Shown here: in pieces, positions 47,416 to 57,012 of the stretch
Numbering within the stretch: position 1 is the first letter of the stretch
Layout of the letters: every line of letters begins with the position of its first letter
DNA from: Bergeyella sp.
GTDB taxonomy: Bacteria > Bacteroidota > Bacteroidia > Flavobacteriales > Weeksellaceae
Direction: 5' to 3'
NCBI GenBank assembly: GCA_030263285.1
Contig: SZYB01000002.1
Location: 372,001-436,000 of the forward strand
Length of the DNA: 64,000 bases
Made by a program: the position numbers and the translations under genes
The notes under the pieces: model-generated
Seen by the model: only the letters and a program-made list of their open reading frames with translations
Databases searched by the model: none
Told to the model about the DNA's origin: nothing

Positions 47416-49620
47416 ATGTCGTTATTAAGATTCAAAGTTTTATCTGAGCTTCCTTTTAGGAATTATAGAAGAGAAAATAAAGTAGAGATACCCAAAAAGT
47501 TATCGGAGTTGTTTTGTCAGAATGTATTTTCTGAAAACACTATGAGAGAATATCTCACGCAAGAGGCTTTTCACTCTATAAGAGATGCGATAAGAAAGGG
47601 CACAAAAATCCAAAGATATATTGCAGATCAGGTAGCGGTGGCCATGAAAGATTGGGCGTTATCCAAAGGGGTCACGCATTATACTCATTGGTTTCAGCCC
47701 CTTACGGGTTCTACTGCAGAAAAGCATGACACGTTTTTTACTCCTATAGGGGGAGGGGATGCCATAGAAAGGTTCAGCGGGAATATGCTCATACAGCAAG
47801 AACCGGATGCTTCTTCTTTTCCCAATGGTGGGATAAGAAATACTTTTGAAGCCAGAGGGTATACTGCATGGGATCCCACTTCTCCTGCTTTTATTATGGG
47901 CACTACACTCTGTATTCCTTCTATTTTTATCTCCTATACGGGCGAGACACTGGATTATAAAACTCCGCTTTTAAAGGCTATAAATGCTGTAGATGAGGCA
48001 GCTACGGATATATGTAGGTCTTTTTTTGATAAGAATGTGACAAAGGTAATCCCTACTCTGGGGTGGGAGCAAGAATATTTCCTCATTGATTTATCCCTTC
48101 AGCGTTCCCGACCTGATTTGGTGCTTACCGGGAAAACCCTTTTGGGGCACGCTCCGGCCAAGGGTCAGCAGCTGGATGATCACTATTTTGGCTCGATTCC
48201 TACACGCGCTATGAATTTTATGAAAGAATTAGAGGTAGAGTGTATGAAGCTGGGGATTCCTGTAACGACTAGACACAATGAGGTAGCGCCCAATCAGTTT
48301 GAGCTTGCACCTATGTTTGAGGAAGCTAATGTTGCAGTAGATCACAATTCGTTGCTTATGGATCTTTTGGGAAGGGTGGCGAGCAGACATCATTTTCAGG
48401 TTCTTCTTCATGAGAAACCTTTTGCAGGGGTAAACGGAAGCGGAAAACATAACAACTGGTCTTTAAGTACCGACACAGGGGAGAATCTTCTCAGTCCGGG
48501 TAAAAATCCCAAAAAGAATCTGCAGTTTCTCACATTTTTTGTAAATACCATAAAGGCGGTACACGATTATGCAGATCTTTTAAGGTCAAGTATAGCCTCT
48601 GCCAGTAATGATCATCGTTTGGGGGCGAACGAAGCGCCTCCGGCCATCATTTCTGCATTTATAGGAAGTCAGCTTTCCGAAGTTTTGGACGAGTTGGAAA
48701 AAGTGAGAGACGGAAAACTCTCGCCAGAGGAAAAGACAGAGCTAAAACTCAATGTGGTAGGCAAAATACCTGAGATTTTGCTGGATAACACAGACCGAAA
48801 CAGGACATCTCCTTTCGCTTTTACGGGAAACAAATTTGAGATAAGGGCCGTAGGTTCACAGGCAAACTGTGCAGAGCCCATGACTGTTATGAATGCCATT
48901 GTGGCAAAGCAGCTGAAAATTTTTAAAAAAGAAGTAGACACGCTTATTGATAAAAGGGGACTGAAAAAAGACGAGGCTATTTTTAATATACTGAGAGAAT
49001 ATATCAGACAATCAAAAAACATAAGATTTGAGGGAGATGGTTATTCGGGAGAATGGGAAAAAGAAGCGAAAAAAAGGGGGTTGAGTAATCTAAAAACTAC
49101 CCCGGAAGCGCTTAAAAGAGAAATGGATATTCAATTTGTTTCTCTTTATGAGGAATTGGGTATTTATTCTCGCAGAGAGATGGAAGCGAGAAACGAAATC
49201 AAGTTGGAAAAATATTCTACGGTAATAGATATAGAGGCTAGAGTTTTGGCGGATATTGCCAGAAACCACATAATACCCGCCACGCTCAGGTATCAGAATA
49301 GACTTATAGACAATGTAAAAGGATTGAAAGATATTTTTGGGGACAAAGAAGAGTATAGGTCTTTGGCAAAAGAACAAATAGAGATAATAGAAGAAATTTC
49401 AAAAAAAGTTTCTGTCATAAAACAGGGGGTGGATCAGCTTTTGATCGCCAAAGCAAAGGCAAAATCCGTTACTGATGCACAAAAACAAGCGGAGGTTTAT
49501 TGTAATGAGGTAAAAGTTTTATTTGATGGAATAAGAGAAGCCGCAGACAATCTAGAAATGATGGTAGATGATGAGCTATGGCCACTTACCAAGTATAGAG
49601 AGATGCTGTTTACCAGATAA
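47416..49620 (+). CDS. glnN: Glutamine synthetase, type III
   Basis: A 734-residue GSIII. This large form is typical of Bacteroidota. Conserved segments include 'THYTHWFQPLTGSTAEKHD', 'GGIRNTFEARGYTAWDPTSP', 'PTLGWEQEYFLID' (metal-binding Glu), 'HEKPFAGVNGSGKHNNWS' (ATP/Glu binding) and 'NRTSPFAFTGNKFEIRAVGS'. It makes glutamine from glutamate and ammonia in the cytoplasm. The gene has its own promoter and a strong terminator. Confidence 0.96.
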   Translation: MSLLRFKVLSELPFRNYRRENKVEIPKKLSELFCQNVFSENTMREYLTQEAFHSIRDAIRKGTKIQRYIADQVAVAMKDWALSKGVTHYTHWFQPLTGSTAEKHDTFFTPIGGGDAIERFSGNMLIQQEPDASSFPNGGIRNTFEARGYTAWDPTSPAFIMGTTLCIPSIFISYTGETLDYKTPLLKAINAVDEAATDICRSFFDKNVTKVIPTLGWEQEYFLIDLSLQRSRPDLVLTGKTLLGHAPAKGQQLDDHYFGSIPTRAMNFMKELEVECMKLGIPVTTRHNEVAPNQFELAPMFEEANVAVDHNSLLMDLLGRVASRHHFQVLLHEKPFAGVNGSGKHNNWSLSTDTGENLLSPGKNPKKNLQFLTFFVNTIKAVHDYADLLRSSIASASNDHRLGANEAPPAIISAFIGSQLSEVLDELEKVRDGKLSPEEKTELKLNVVGKIPEILLDNTDRNRTSPFAFTGNKFEIRAVGSQANCAEPMTVMNAIVAKQLKIFKKEVDTLIDKRGLKKDEAIFNILREYIRQSKNIRFEGDGYSGEWEKEAKKRGLSNLKTTPEALKREMDIQFVSLYEELGIYSRREMEARNEIKLEKYSTVIDIEARVLADIARNHIIPATLRYQNRLIDNVKGLKDIFGDKEEYRSLAKEQIEIIEEISKKVSVIKQGVDQLLIAKAKAKSVTDAQKQAEVYCNEVKVLFDGIREAADNLEMMVDDELWPLTKYREMLFTR

Positions 49621-49663
49621 ATAAAAATGAAAAAAACTAGATTATCTCAGGTCAAAGTAACAA

Positions 49664-49707
49664 AAACAAGGCAGGAGTAATTATTTTACCTCTTGCCTTG
49701 TTTATTA
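49664..49707 (+). terminator. Rho-independent terminator of glutamine synthetase gene
   Basis: AAACAAGGCA (49664-49673) and TGCCTTGTTT (49694-49703) form a perfect 10-bp stem, extended inward by four pairs. Flanking A and T tracts make it possibly bidirectional. Confidence 0.75.
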
Positions 49708-49843
49708 GTTTGGTAAAGAACGTACGCACACCACGGAGAGTTTCCTCACCGGTTTTTTATATCTGAGAAGTTCAATTCGTATAAAATTTTCATAAACTGC
49801 TTCTAAAATAAGCTATGGAAAATGGAATTATCCATGCTATACT

Positions 49844-50418
49844 TCATACCACGCGAAGCGGTAAAACGCACCATATTCCTCTTTTAGAAATATCCCCGTA
49901 GTAGTATTCGTATTCGTTTCCTCCCTCAGAAGAAGTTTTGTTCAGTAGCCGCAATTTATCATTAACGAATACTTTAAACCTTGCCGCACCTCCCTTTTGA
50001 TCACTTGAATTTGTACTCAAATCAAGGAAGATGTAGAATAAATCTGATAAAAACCTTATACATTGACAGTAATTTTTAGAATTATCCTCATTCACGGAAA
50101 TACTTGCCATTTTTGGTAGATATTTTAGAGAAATGTTGCGGTTTCTCTTCCACCTGTTCTAAATAAGATGTCTGGGTTTTCGAACTTCTGAATCTGCTGT
50201 CAAGCTTTGCCAAGGCATCCTGGTTAAATCATCCCATTTTGAGAGCAAGGCCTTTTCTTCCCGATGAGACGAGTATGTCCCCCTTTATTTCCTGCACTTT
50301 TGTCATCTCCACCCAAGTTCAGTTCGTCGGTAGTGGTACGGAGTTGGTTACATGGGGTTTTTTCTGTGTGGGTTGTCGTACTAATTCCTACACTCCCTAT
50401 TTGGGCAAAGACAAACAT
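49844..50418 (-). pseudogene. Decayed surface-protein gene A
   Basis: On the minus strand the frame beginning at 50418 reads 'GSVGISTTTHTEKTP' and 'ELNLGGDDKSAGNKGG', the N-terminal repeat of a flavobacterial surface-protein family (compare 'IGIGTKTPQKTLRVNG' and 'ELNVGGDDRTTGSAGNKE' in copy B). It stops at 50224. A shifted frame continues with 'WDDLTRMPWQSLTADSEV', and another (50110-49844) encodes a beta-rich segment ending 'GIWCVLPLRVV'. At least two frameshifts and stops break the gene. Confidence 0.65.
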
Positions 50419-50489
50419 CGATAAATTAGTTGTAAAAATAAAAGCTGTTTTTTCTTCCCTTCACAAAACAAAACTATTGATTTGCTGCA

Positions 50490-50497
50490 CAAATATA
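50490..50497 (-). promoter_or_regulatory. Candidate -7 element of decayed gene A
   Basis: The minus strand reads TATATTTG about 70 bases upstream of the first decayed surface-protein frame, so the promoter may survive although the gene does not. Confidence 0.35.
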
Positions 50498-50643
50498 ACT
50501 ATTTTATACAAGGTACCGTACGAAAGGAACCGCCGAATAAAATTAAAGAGCCCTGGTTTTTTTGAACCTAAAAGATAGTTTTTTGGATTATTGGTTTTTT
50601 TTGCGGACAGAAAAAAGAAAGATCAAAAGATCAATGGTTGTTT

Positions 50644-51353
50644 TTAGATGATTTATGGTTTAGTCATCAGTATTCCCAACAGAGAGGACGGCGTGGTATA
50701 GTGAGTCTGGCTTACGGTTCCTATTTGGGAACCGTAAGTTTTTCCCTGCTTAAAAACACCCCTTGACACAACGTCAAACGTATAGGTTTTGTTTTTTGTG
50801 ACCTCTATTTGACCCACGATTACAGTGCAAGCAGGATTTTTCCCAGCGTAACTTTCCCATGGGGGTTGGATATCCCGTAAAATCGTTCTTTTCTATCAAC
50901 TCTTATTATGCTTTGGGTGTTAGTAAAGCTTACGCTTAGAAATTTTCCTCTAATTCTGAATAAATAAAGCCTTGATGAGTATGTTCCGTCTGTAGCTGTA
51001 GATACAGTGTAGGCGTGTGACAGTCTAAATATGGGGTTGTTTTATGGAACCGTTGAGGTTCTCTCCCTGTGCTAAACAAATTAAAGGCAGGGATGCTTTG
51101 ACCTCCTACCTGCTACAACGGGTTTCCATACGGATGCTGCATCTGGACCTCGCGAAATCAATGTTTCTTCTTTATTTCCGGCACTGCCTGTAGTTCTGTC
51201 GTCTCCTCCTACATTCAACTCACAGGTAAAGCTGTACGGACCATTGACACGGAGCGTTTTCTGCGGGGTTTTTGTACCAATACCTATATTGCTTTTATGC
51301 AAACGCCAACCCTGATAATCTAAAACAGACGCAATGTATACTCTGATAAACAA
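50644..51353 (-). pseudogene. Decayed surface-protein gene B
   Basis: The minus-strand frame from 51353 to 51081 encodes 'NIGIGTKTPQKTLRVNGP', 'CELNVGGDDRTTGSAGNKE' and 'ISRGPDAASVWKPVVAG', then runs out of frame. A one-base shift restores 'GGQSIPAFNLFSTGRE'. A further segment in another frame (about 50860-50660) reads 'VIVGQIEVTKNKTYTFDVVSRG'. Its similarity to gene A and the general architecture of such proteins identify a paralogue that lost its frame at several points. Confidence 0.65.
50711..50738. repeat. Perfect 11-bp inverted repeat
   Basis: CTTACGGTTCC (50711-50721) and GGAACCGTAAG (50728-50738) are exact complements with a six-base loop. On the plus strand the stem is followed by TTTTTCCC. 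It lies within the 3' part of decayed gene B. Confidence 0.75.
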
Positions 51354-51800
51354 TAACTTACATTCGGTATACGTGTATATTTATATTTAGGATGAATTAT
51401 ATACTACCTAAGGTGTCTTCATTCTATATTCTTACAACAGTTCTAACTTGCAGGACAGATGGTTAATGAGAAGAATAATCCCGTTGAGTTTACAGAAATT
51501 TTGCTATTGATTTAGTATTCTGTTATGATTGAAAGTGAACCATTTATTTTATTTGATGATCAGAGATTTGTTTTCTGTTCAATCAACAGTTGAATTCTTT
51601 TATTTAGTTTAGGATTAGAGATAGGAAATTCGGAATAGGAAAAATAGCAGTACCGATTCAGCAAATCTGATATTTCTGGAATACAATAGTGGGTAAAATC
51701 AGATCAGTTTGGGCGTCTCACAAATTCCATCATCAAACATTTTGAAAGCATATTTACTTTTATTTCCTTCCACAAATTAGCAATATAAAACGTTGCAATC
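51354..51800. other. Non-coding remnant region before tRNA-Asn
   Basis: No intact gene is visible. One minus-strand open stretch without a start (51560-51703, containing 'IPEISDLLNRYCYFSYSEF') could be the end of a lost gene, but its family is not recognised. Confidence 0.4.
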
Positions 51801-51829
51801 AAAAAAAGATTTTACATTTCTGTAAAATC
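51801..51829 (-). terminator. Terminator of tRNA-Asn
   Basis: On the minus strand GATTTTACA, loop GAAA, TGTAAAATC and seven Ts form a perfect 9-bp hairpin with a T-run six bases after the tRNA. Confidence 0.8.
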
Positions 51830-51834
51830 CTCCG

Positions 51835-51908
51835 CTCCTCCTGCTGGGCTCGAACCAGCGACCCTCTGATTAACAGTCAGATGCTCTAACCAACTGAGCT
51901 AAGGAGGA
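51835..51908 (-). tRNA. tRNA-Asn (anticodon GTT)
   Basis: A 74-base cloverleaf can be folded on the minus strand. The acceptor stem is TCCTCCT/AGGAGGA with discriminator G. The D arm contains AGCTCAGTTGGTTAGAGC, the anticodon arm is CTGA-CTGTTAA-TCAG with anticodon GTT, and the T arm carries GGTTCGAGCC. The 3' CCA is not encoded. It has its own consensus promoter and terminator. Confidence 0.96.
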
Positions 51909-51929
51909 ATCAGCCTTATTTAAGTGGTG

Positions 51930-51961
51930 CAAATATAACCGCTTTTTTCATTTTCTACAAA
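51930..51961 (-). promoter_or_regulatory. Promoter of tRNA-Asn
   Basis: On the minus strand TTTG (51961-51958), 20 bases, then TATATTTG (51937-51930) fit the Bacteroidota consensus. The start site would be about 15 bases before the mature tRNA. Confidence 0.7.
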
Positions 51962-51967
51962 GAAATA

Positions 51968-53452
51968 TCAAAAATGTTTTGCCATTATTTTAAATAAATC
52001 ATTACCGAAGATAAGCAGCATGAGTCCCATCAAAAATAATACCCCGATCGTTTGTGCGTTTTCCAAAACTTTCTGAGGTACAGGTTTTCCCGTAACAATT
52101 TCCCAAAGGGTAAACATGACGTGTCCTCCATCCAGTCCCGGAATGGGCAAAAGGTTGAGGAATGCCAGCCAAACGGAGAACATGGCGGTAAATCCCCAGA
52201 AAAAAGCCCAGTCCACGGATAACTCTCCCTGATGGCCTTTTTTTACGGGCATAGCCCCTACTATGGCTATAGGTCCTCCCACGCTTTTATATCCCTGTAG
52301 TTTTGTATTAAAAATTATTTTAAACTGTTTCAGTTGCATGGTAAGGGCCCCTATGGTTCTCTCCAGCCCTCTGGGTATGGAAGCCGGTAATGAATATTTT
52401 TCCGTAGTGGTTACGTTCTCTAAACTTTTTTTATAGATATAGAAAATCCCTAGTCTACCCTCTTTATCCACCGGAGCAGCAACTGATATCTCGTCTTCCC
52501 CCCTCTTTATTCGTAACGGGATTCTCTTTCCGGAATTTTTTTTAAGAATGGGAAAAGCCTCATCCGAGAATTGTATTTTTACTCCGTCTATGGACACGAT
52601 TCGGTCTCCTTTTTTTAACCCTGCCGCCTTTGCGCTCTCCGTTGTGGAGTCCACGATCAGGGGAAGTCTGGGAAAGAGGTACCTTTTGGCTTCGTTTTGT
52701 TTCATCACCGCCAGAATTCCCTCATCATCTATCTTGATTTTCTTTATTTCTCCTGTTCTCTCTACAGCTACTTCCTTGCCAAAAAATATATTGATCAGCG
52801 CTTTGTCTAGGCTTTTTACAGGCTTTCCGTCTATGGCTAAAATTTTATCTCCATTCCTAAAACCCATTTTTTTTGCCGCTTCTGTCGTAGAAATTCCATC
52901 AGTGAATTTTCTGAGGTCTATATAGCTTTCCCCCTGGAGATAAGATAATCCGGAATAAATCACCCACGCCAAAAAAAAATTCACGGTTACCCCTCCCATC
53001 ATGATAATTAACCTTTGCCAAGCGGGTTTGGATCTGAATTCCCAAGGTTTGGCGGGTTTTTTCAGTTGTTCTAGATTCATGCTTTCATCCACCATGCCCG
53101 CAATTTTTACATAGCCCCCCAGTGGAAGCCAGCCTATACCGTATTTTGTGTTTTCAGGAGATTTTCTCCAGTCATCGTCCGGCAGGCTGTTCAGATCTAT
53201 AGGCACTTCTGCTTCTTTTCCGTTTTCTATAACTTTTTTTGTGACAGGCTGATTTTTTGCGAAAAACTTGTATCTCCATTTTCCCTGTATTTTTTTTATG
53301 GCGAAGAGCGAAAACCAAGGATCGAAGAACAGGAAGAATTTTTCTATTCGGGTTTTAAAAATTCTTGCGGGGATGAAGTGCCCTAACTCATGCAAACCTA
53401 CCAGAATGGAGATGCTTAAAATAAACTGAAATATCTTGAGTGTAATTTCCAT
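51968..53452 (-). CDS. rseP: RIP metalloprotease RseP (site-2 protease)
   Basis: A 494-residue inner-membrane zinc protease for intramembrane cleavage, such as release of anti-sigma factors. The HExxH site is His21-Glu22-His25 in 'GLHELGHFIPA', and the third ligand lies in 'NLLPIPGLDGGH'. One or two PDZ domains sit between helices ('GDKILAIDGKPVKSL' and 'GDRIVSIDGVKI'). Length and layout are normal for Bacteroidota RseP. The partner anti-sigma factor is not in the window. Confidence 0.92.
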   Translation of the reverse strand: MEITLKIFQFILSISILVGLHELGHFIPARIFKTRIEKFFLFFDPWFSLFAIKKIQGKWRYKFFAKNQPVTKKVIENGKEAEVPIDLNSLPDDDWRKSPENTKYGIGWLPLGGYVKIAGMVDESMNLEQLKKPAKPWEFRSKPAWQRLIIMMGGVTVNFFLAWVIYSGLSYLQGESYIDLRKFTDGISTTEAAKKMGFRNGDKILAIDGKPVKSLDKALINIFFGKEVAVERTGEIKKIKIDDEGILAVMKQNEAKRYLFPRLPLIVDSTTESAKAAGLKKGDRIVSIDGVKIQFSDEAFPILKKNSGKRIPLRIKRGEDEISVAAPVDKEGRLGIFYIYKKSLENVTTTEKYSLPASIPRGLERTIGALTMQLKQFKIIFNTKLQGYKSVGGPIAIVGAMPVKKGHQGELSVDWAFFWGFTAMFSVWLAFLNLLPIPGLDGGHVMFTLWEIVTGKPVPQKVLENAQTIGVLFLMGLMLLIFGNDLFKIMAKHF

Positions 53453-53497
53453 GTTTTTTATTTAAAATAATGATGTTGTCAAATTTCTTAATTGCTG

Positions 53498-53529
53498 CAA
53501 AGCTATGCATATGTCAAAACGATGCCAAA
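53498..53529 (-). promoter_or_regulatory. Promoter of rseP
   Basis: On the minus strand TTTG (53529-53526), a 20-base spacer and TAGCTTTG (53505-53498) give a full consensus match about 45 bases before the rseP start. Confidence 0.65.
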
Positions 53530-53629
53530 AAAAGCTAAACAAAGCAGCCTAAAGCGATGCATATCCTCAGATTTCGGAGAGAGTTTCGCTTTTTCTGTAG
53601 TTGGCAGGAATGAAAAACGAGAGGTCAAC

Positions 53630-55174
53630 TTATTCAATCTTAGAAAGCAGAGTGCGGAAATTGACTTTTTCGTCTATTATTTTTCTTAGGTTCTCGGTTT
53701 TTACACGTTCCTGTTTCATGGTATCCCGGTCTCTCAGAGTGACGGTATGATCCTTTAGTGAATTATGGTCTACGGTAATGCAGAGCGGAGTTCCTATAGC
53801 ATCTTGTCTTCTGTAGCGTTTTCCTATAGCGTCTTTTTCCTCATAATACATGGGAAAATCGTATTTGAGCTCATTTACGATGCCTTCTGCATATTCCGGA
53901 AGTCCGTCTTTTTTTACAAGGGGCAGAATGGCTGCCTTGAAAGGGGCTAAAGCGGGAGGCAGGGAAAGAACCGTACGGACGGACTGGTCTTCCAGGGTTT
54001 CTTCTTTAAGGCAGTGAGAGAAAAGGGCGAGAAACATTCGATCCAACCCTATAGAGGTTTCCACAACGTAAGGCACATAGTTTTCGTTTCTTTCTGGATC
54101 AAAATACTGTAATTTTTTTCCGGAGAATTTTTCATGGGCACTTAAATCAAAATCGGTTCTGGAGTGGATGCCTTCCAGTTCTTTGAATCCAAAAGGAAAT
54201 CTAAACTCTATATCTGTAGCAGCATTTGCATAATGGGCGAGTTTTTCGTGATCGTGAAATTTATAATTTTCTTTACCCAAGCCAAGTGCCAGATGCCACT
54301 TCATTCTTTTTTCTTTCCATTCTTCATAAAACATCAACTCTGTGCCCGGGGGTACAAAAAACTGCATTTCCATTTGTTCAAACTCCCTCATCCGAAAGAT
54401 AAACTGGCGGGCTACTATTTCATTTCGAAAGGCTTTTCCTATCTGTGCAATCCCAAAAGGCAGTCTCTGTCTGGAGGTTTTTTGCACATTCGGGAAATTG
54501 ACAAAAATCCCCTGTGCTGTTTCCGGACGTAGGTAGATCTCCGTAGCATTTTCCGTAGAGGCTCCCAGCTTCGTGCCAAACATCAAGTTAAACTGCCTCA
54601 CCTCTGTCCAGTTTTTTGAGCCTGTGTCAGGATCTGCTATTCCCAGTTCTTCAATGAGTTTCTTTATATCCTCCAGGTTTTCTTTTTCCAGAGACTGAGC
54701 CATTCTGGAAAGGATAGACTGTTGTTTCCCTCTGTATTCCAAAACTTTTGGGTGGGTAGTCTCGAACCGTTTTTTATCAAACGCTTTTCCGAGCCTTTTT
54801 TTTGCTTTTCCTATTTCTTTTTGGGCTTTTTCCTCCAGTCTGGCACAGTATTCTTCTATCAGAACATCTGCACGAAATCTTTTTTTGGAATCTTTGTTAT
54901 CTATAAGCGGATCGCTAAATGCCTTTACGTGTCCGGAAGCCTCCCATGTGGTGGGGTGCATGAGAATAGAGGCATCTATTCCCACGATGTTTCGGTGCAG
55001 TTGTACCATAGACATCCACCAGTATTTTTTTATGTTATTTTTCAGTTCGGTTCCGTTTTGTCCGTAGTCGTACACGGCGGAGAGTCCATCATAGATCTCA
55101 CTGGAGGAGAAAATAAAGCCATATTCTTTTGCATGAGAAATTACTTTCTTAAAAACATCTTCTTGCTTTGCCAT
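53630..55174 (-). CDS. glyS: Glycyl-tRNA synthetase (homodimeric class II)
   Basis: A 514-residue single-chain GlyRS of the alpha2 type. It starts 'FKKVISHAKEYGFIFSSSEIY' and has 'GASTENATEIYLRPETAQGIFVNF'-type motif 2, 'GIAQIGKAFRNEI' and 'VVETSIGLDRMFLAL' (motif 3), then an anticodon-binding domain. It charges tRNA-Gly. Confidence 0.96.
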   Translation of the reverse strand: MAKQEDVFKKVISHAKEYGFIFSSSEIYDGLSAVYDYGQNGTELKNNIKKYWWMSMVQLHRNIVGIDASILMHPTTWEASGHVKAFSDPLIDNKDSKKRFRADVLIEEYCARLEEKAQKEIGKAKKRLGKAFDKKRFETTHPKVLEYRGKQQSILSRMAQSLEKENLEDIKKLIEELGIADPDTGSKNWTEVRQFNLMFGTKLGASTENATEIYLRPETAQGIFVNFPNVQKTSRQRLPFGIAQIGKAFRNEIVARQFIFRMREFEQMEMQFFVPPGTELMFYEEWKEKRMKWHLALGLGKENYKFHDHEKLAHYANAATDIEFRFPFGFKELEGIHSRTDFDLSAHEKFSGKKLQYFDPERNENYVPYVVETSIGLDRMFLALFSHCLKEETLEDQSVRTVLSLPPALAPFKAAILPLVKKDGLPEYAEGIVNELKYDFPMYYEEKDAIGKRYRRQDAIGTPLCITVDHNSLKDHTVTLRDRDTMKQERVKTENLRKIIDEKVNFRTLLSKIE

Positions 55175-55202
55175 CTTTCCGTAGCGATTAAAAAGTTATG
55201 GG

Positions 55203-55210
55203 CAAAAGTA
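55203..55210 (-). promoter_or_regulatory. Candidate -7 element TACTTTTG upstream of glyS
   Basis: On the minus strand TACTTTTG fits TAnnTTTG 28 bases before the glyS start; no -33 box is seen. Confidence 0.4.
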
Positions 55211-55321
55211 ATGATTTTTGGTTAGCCAGATAATTTGGGTTTTGGGGCATTATTTGTTTTACTTATAGGTGAGGGGGATCCCGCTCGGGAAGAATACAGC
55301 CGGGTAAAGCAGGAATTTTAC

Positions 55322-55329
55322 TATCTTTG
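55322..55329 (+). promoter_or_regulatory. Candidate -7 element TATCTTTG upstream of pyrD
   Basis: TATCTTTG lies 63 bases before the preferred pyrD start at 55393. It supports that start over the upstream in-frame TTG, which would fall inside the promoter. Confidence 0.45.
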
Positions 55330-55392
55330 CGATTCTATAGAGAATACAGTACAGGGAATTATTTAGATAATAAAGCGAAGGTGCAAGATAAG

Positions 55393-56421
55393 ATGTACAA
55401 AAAAATTATCCGTCCTTTTCTTTTTTTGCTGGATGCAGAAAAAGCCCATGGATTTGCCATGTTTCTATTACGGCTTGTCAATCGTTTGCCCTTTTTGAGA
55501 AGACGGATATTTCCCCAATCTATAGAAGACAAAAGTCTTGAAAGGGAGGTTTTTGGACTTAAATTCAAGAATCCTGTGGGACTGGCTGCGGGTTTTGACA
55601 AAGATGCAAAATATTATCATGCCTTGTCACGTCTGGGCTTCGGATTTGTAGAAATAGGTACTCTTACCCCCAAGCCACAGGAGGGAAACCCTAAAAAAAG
55701 GCTTTTTAGGTTAATTGAGGATGGCGGAATTATCAATAGAATGGGGTTCAATAACGAGGGGGTGGAGGCAGCGGTAGAACGCCTAAAAAAAAAAGGAAAT
55801 ATACTGTTGGGGGGGAATATCGGAAAAAATAAAATTACCCCCAACGAGAAAGCTTTGGACGATTATATTGTCTGTTTTGAAAAACTTTTTCCCTATGTAG
55901 ATTATTTTGCAATCAACGTAAGTTCTCCCAACACGCCTAACTTAAGGGATTTACAGGGAAAAGAACCGCTTACAAAGCTTCTTATTTCTTTACAGAATCA
56001 TAATTGCAGGAAAAATTTTCCCAAGCCGATTCTCCTAAAAATCGCACCCGATTTATCAAACCCTCAGCTATTGGAGATTATAGAGATTGTGGAGAAAACC
56101 AAGATAGCGGGGGTGATTGCAACCAATACCACGCTGGAGAGAAAAGACTTGAGATCCCAAAATAAAACACAGAAAGGAGGGTTATCCGGAAAGCCATTAA
56201 AAAACAGAGCAACCGAGGTAATAAAGTTTTTGTCCGATAACAGTAAAAATTCCTTCCCGATTATAGGCGTTGGAGGCATACATTCTGCTAGAGATGCTAT
56301 GGAAAAACTGGAAGCAGGAGCCTCCCTTGTGCAGTTGTATACAGGGTTTATTTATGAGGGTCCCCGCCTCGTCCGGGAGATCAATACATCCCTGTTGGCG
56401 CATCAGAAAAAAGATTTTTGA
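55393..56421 (+). CDS. pyrD: Dihydroorotate dehydrogenase (quinone), class 2
   Basis: A 342-residue membrane-associated flavoenzyme of pyrimidine synthesis. The N-terminal helix '[20 protein letters not shown]' is the class 2 membrane anchor. The core has '[13 protein letters not shown]', '[15 protein letters not shown]' (catalytic Ser), '[11 protein letters not shown]' and '[23 protein letters not shown]'. The ATG at 55393 begins the conserved anchor. Confidence 0.94.
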   Translation: MYKKIIRPFLFLLDAEKAHGFAMFLLRLVNRLPFLRRRIFPQSIEDKSLEREVFGLKFKNPVGLAAGFDKDAKYYHALSRLGFGFVEIGTLTPKPQEGNPKKRLFRLIEDGGIINRMGFNNEGVEAAVERLKKKGNILLGGNIGKNKITPNEKALDDYIVCFEKLFPYVDYFAINVSSPNTPNLRDLQGKEPLTKLLISLQNHNCRKNFPKPILLKIAPDLSNPQLLEIIEIVEKTKIAGVIATNTTLERKDLRSQNKTQKGGLSGKPLKNRATEVIKFLSDNSKNSFPIIGVGGIHSARDAMEKLEAGASLVQLYTGFIYEGPRLVREINTSLLAHQKKDF

Positions 56422-56464
56422 CGGAATTATTTTTGTACGACGCATTTATAACAAAAAATTATTG

Positions 56465-56472
56465 TACATTTG
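56465..56472 (+). promoter_or_regulatory. Candidate -7 element TACATTTG upstream of rplU
   Basis: TACATTTG lies 44 bases before the rplU start and matches TAnnTTTG, consistent with a separate promoter for the ribosomal genes. Confidence 0.5.
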
Positions 56473-56516
56473 CGCACTCGAAATGGGTAAGGTTTCATCA
56501 ATAAAAATCAAGAACG

Positions 56517-56966
56517 ATGTTCGCAATTGTAGAAATAGCAGGGCTTCAATACAAAGTTGAGCAAGACCAAAGGTTGTATGTGAATCGTTTGCAGGGAGAG
56601 AGGGGGGATAAAGTTTCTTTTGACAAAGTTCTCCTTACTGTGAACGAATCTATCACCGTGGGCGCCCCAGCTGTACAAGGAATCAGTGTGAGTGCTGAAA
56701 TCCTGGATCACCTAAAGGCAGATAAGGTGATTGTCTTTAAGAAGAAAAGAAGAAAAGGCTACAAGGTGAAAAATGGTCACAGACAGCCTCTTACACAAAT
56801 TCTGATCACAGGAATCACGGGGTTTGAAGGTGGGACAAAAAAAACTGTGAAAAAAGTGGAAAGAAAGCCTAAATCGGATGCTAAGTTTGCAACGCCTCCT
56901 AAGTCAGGTGAAAAGAAAGAAACTCCCAAAGCGAATCCAAATTCGGATCACAATACTCTAAAATAG
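56517..56966 (+). CDS. rplU: Ribosomal protein L21 with C-terminal extension
   Basis: The first 103 residues or so are a normal L21 ('MFAIVEIAGLQYKVEQDQ', 'VIVFKKKRRKGYKVKNGHRQ', 'ILITGI'). About 45 extra residues follow, rich in Lys, Pro, Ser and Thr ('KKVERKPKSDAKFATPPKS'), which look disordered. L21 binds 23S rRNA. The extension probably lies on the ribosome surface and is not required by the family fold. Confidence 0.94.
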   Translation: MFAIVEIAGLQYKVEQDQRLYVNRLQGERGDKVSFDKVLLTVNESITVGAPAVQGISVSAEILDHLKADKVIVFKKKRRKGYKVKNGHRQPLTQILITGITGFEGGTKKTVKKVERKPKSDAKFATPPKSGEKKETPKANPNSDHNTLK

Positions 56967-57012
56967 CAATCCAAGCAGAATTTGAAAGACTTTTAAAAAA
57001 GAATTTAGACTG

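Noticed and set aside
49620-51908. tRNA-Asn as an integration site of a genomic island.
   Set aside because: No repeat of the tRNA 3' end, integrase or recombinase gene was found in the neighbouring region.
53492-53689. A 65-codon plus-strand frame between rseP and glyS.
   Set aside because: It covers the well-matched minus-strand rseP promoter and the end of glyS; composition is not protein-like.
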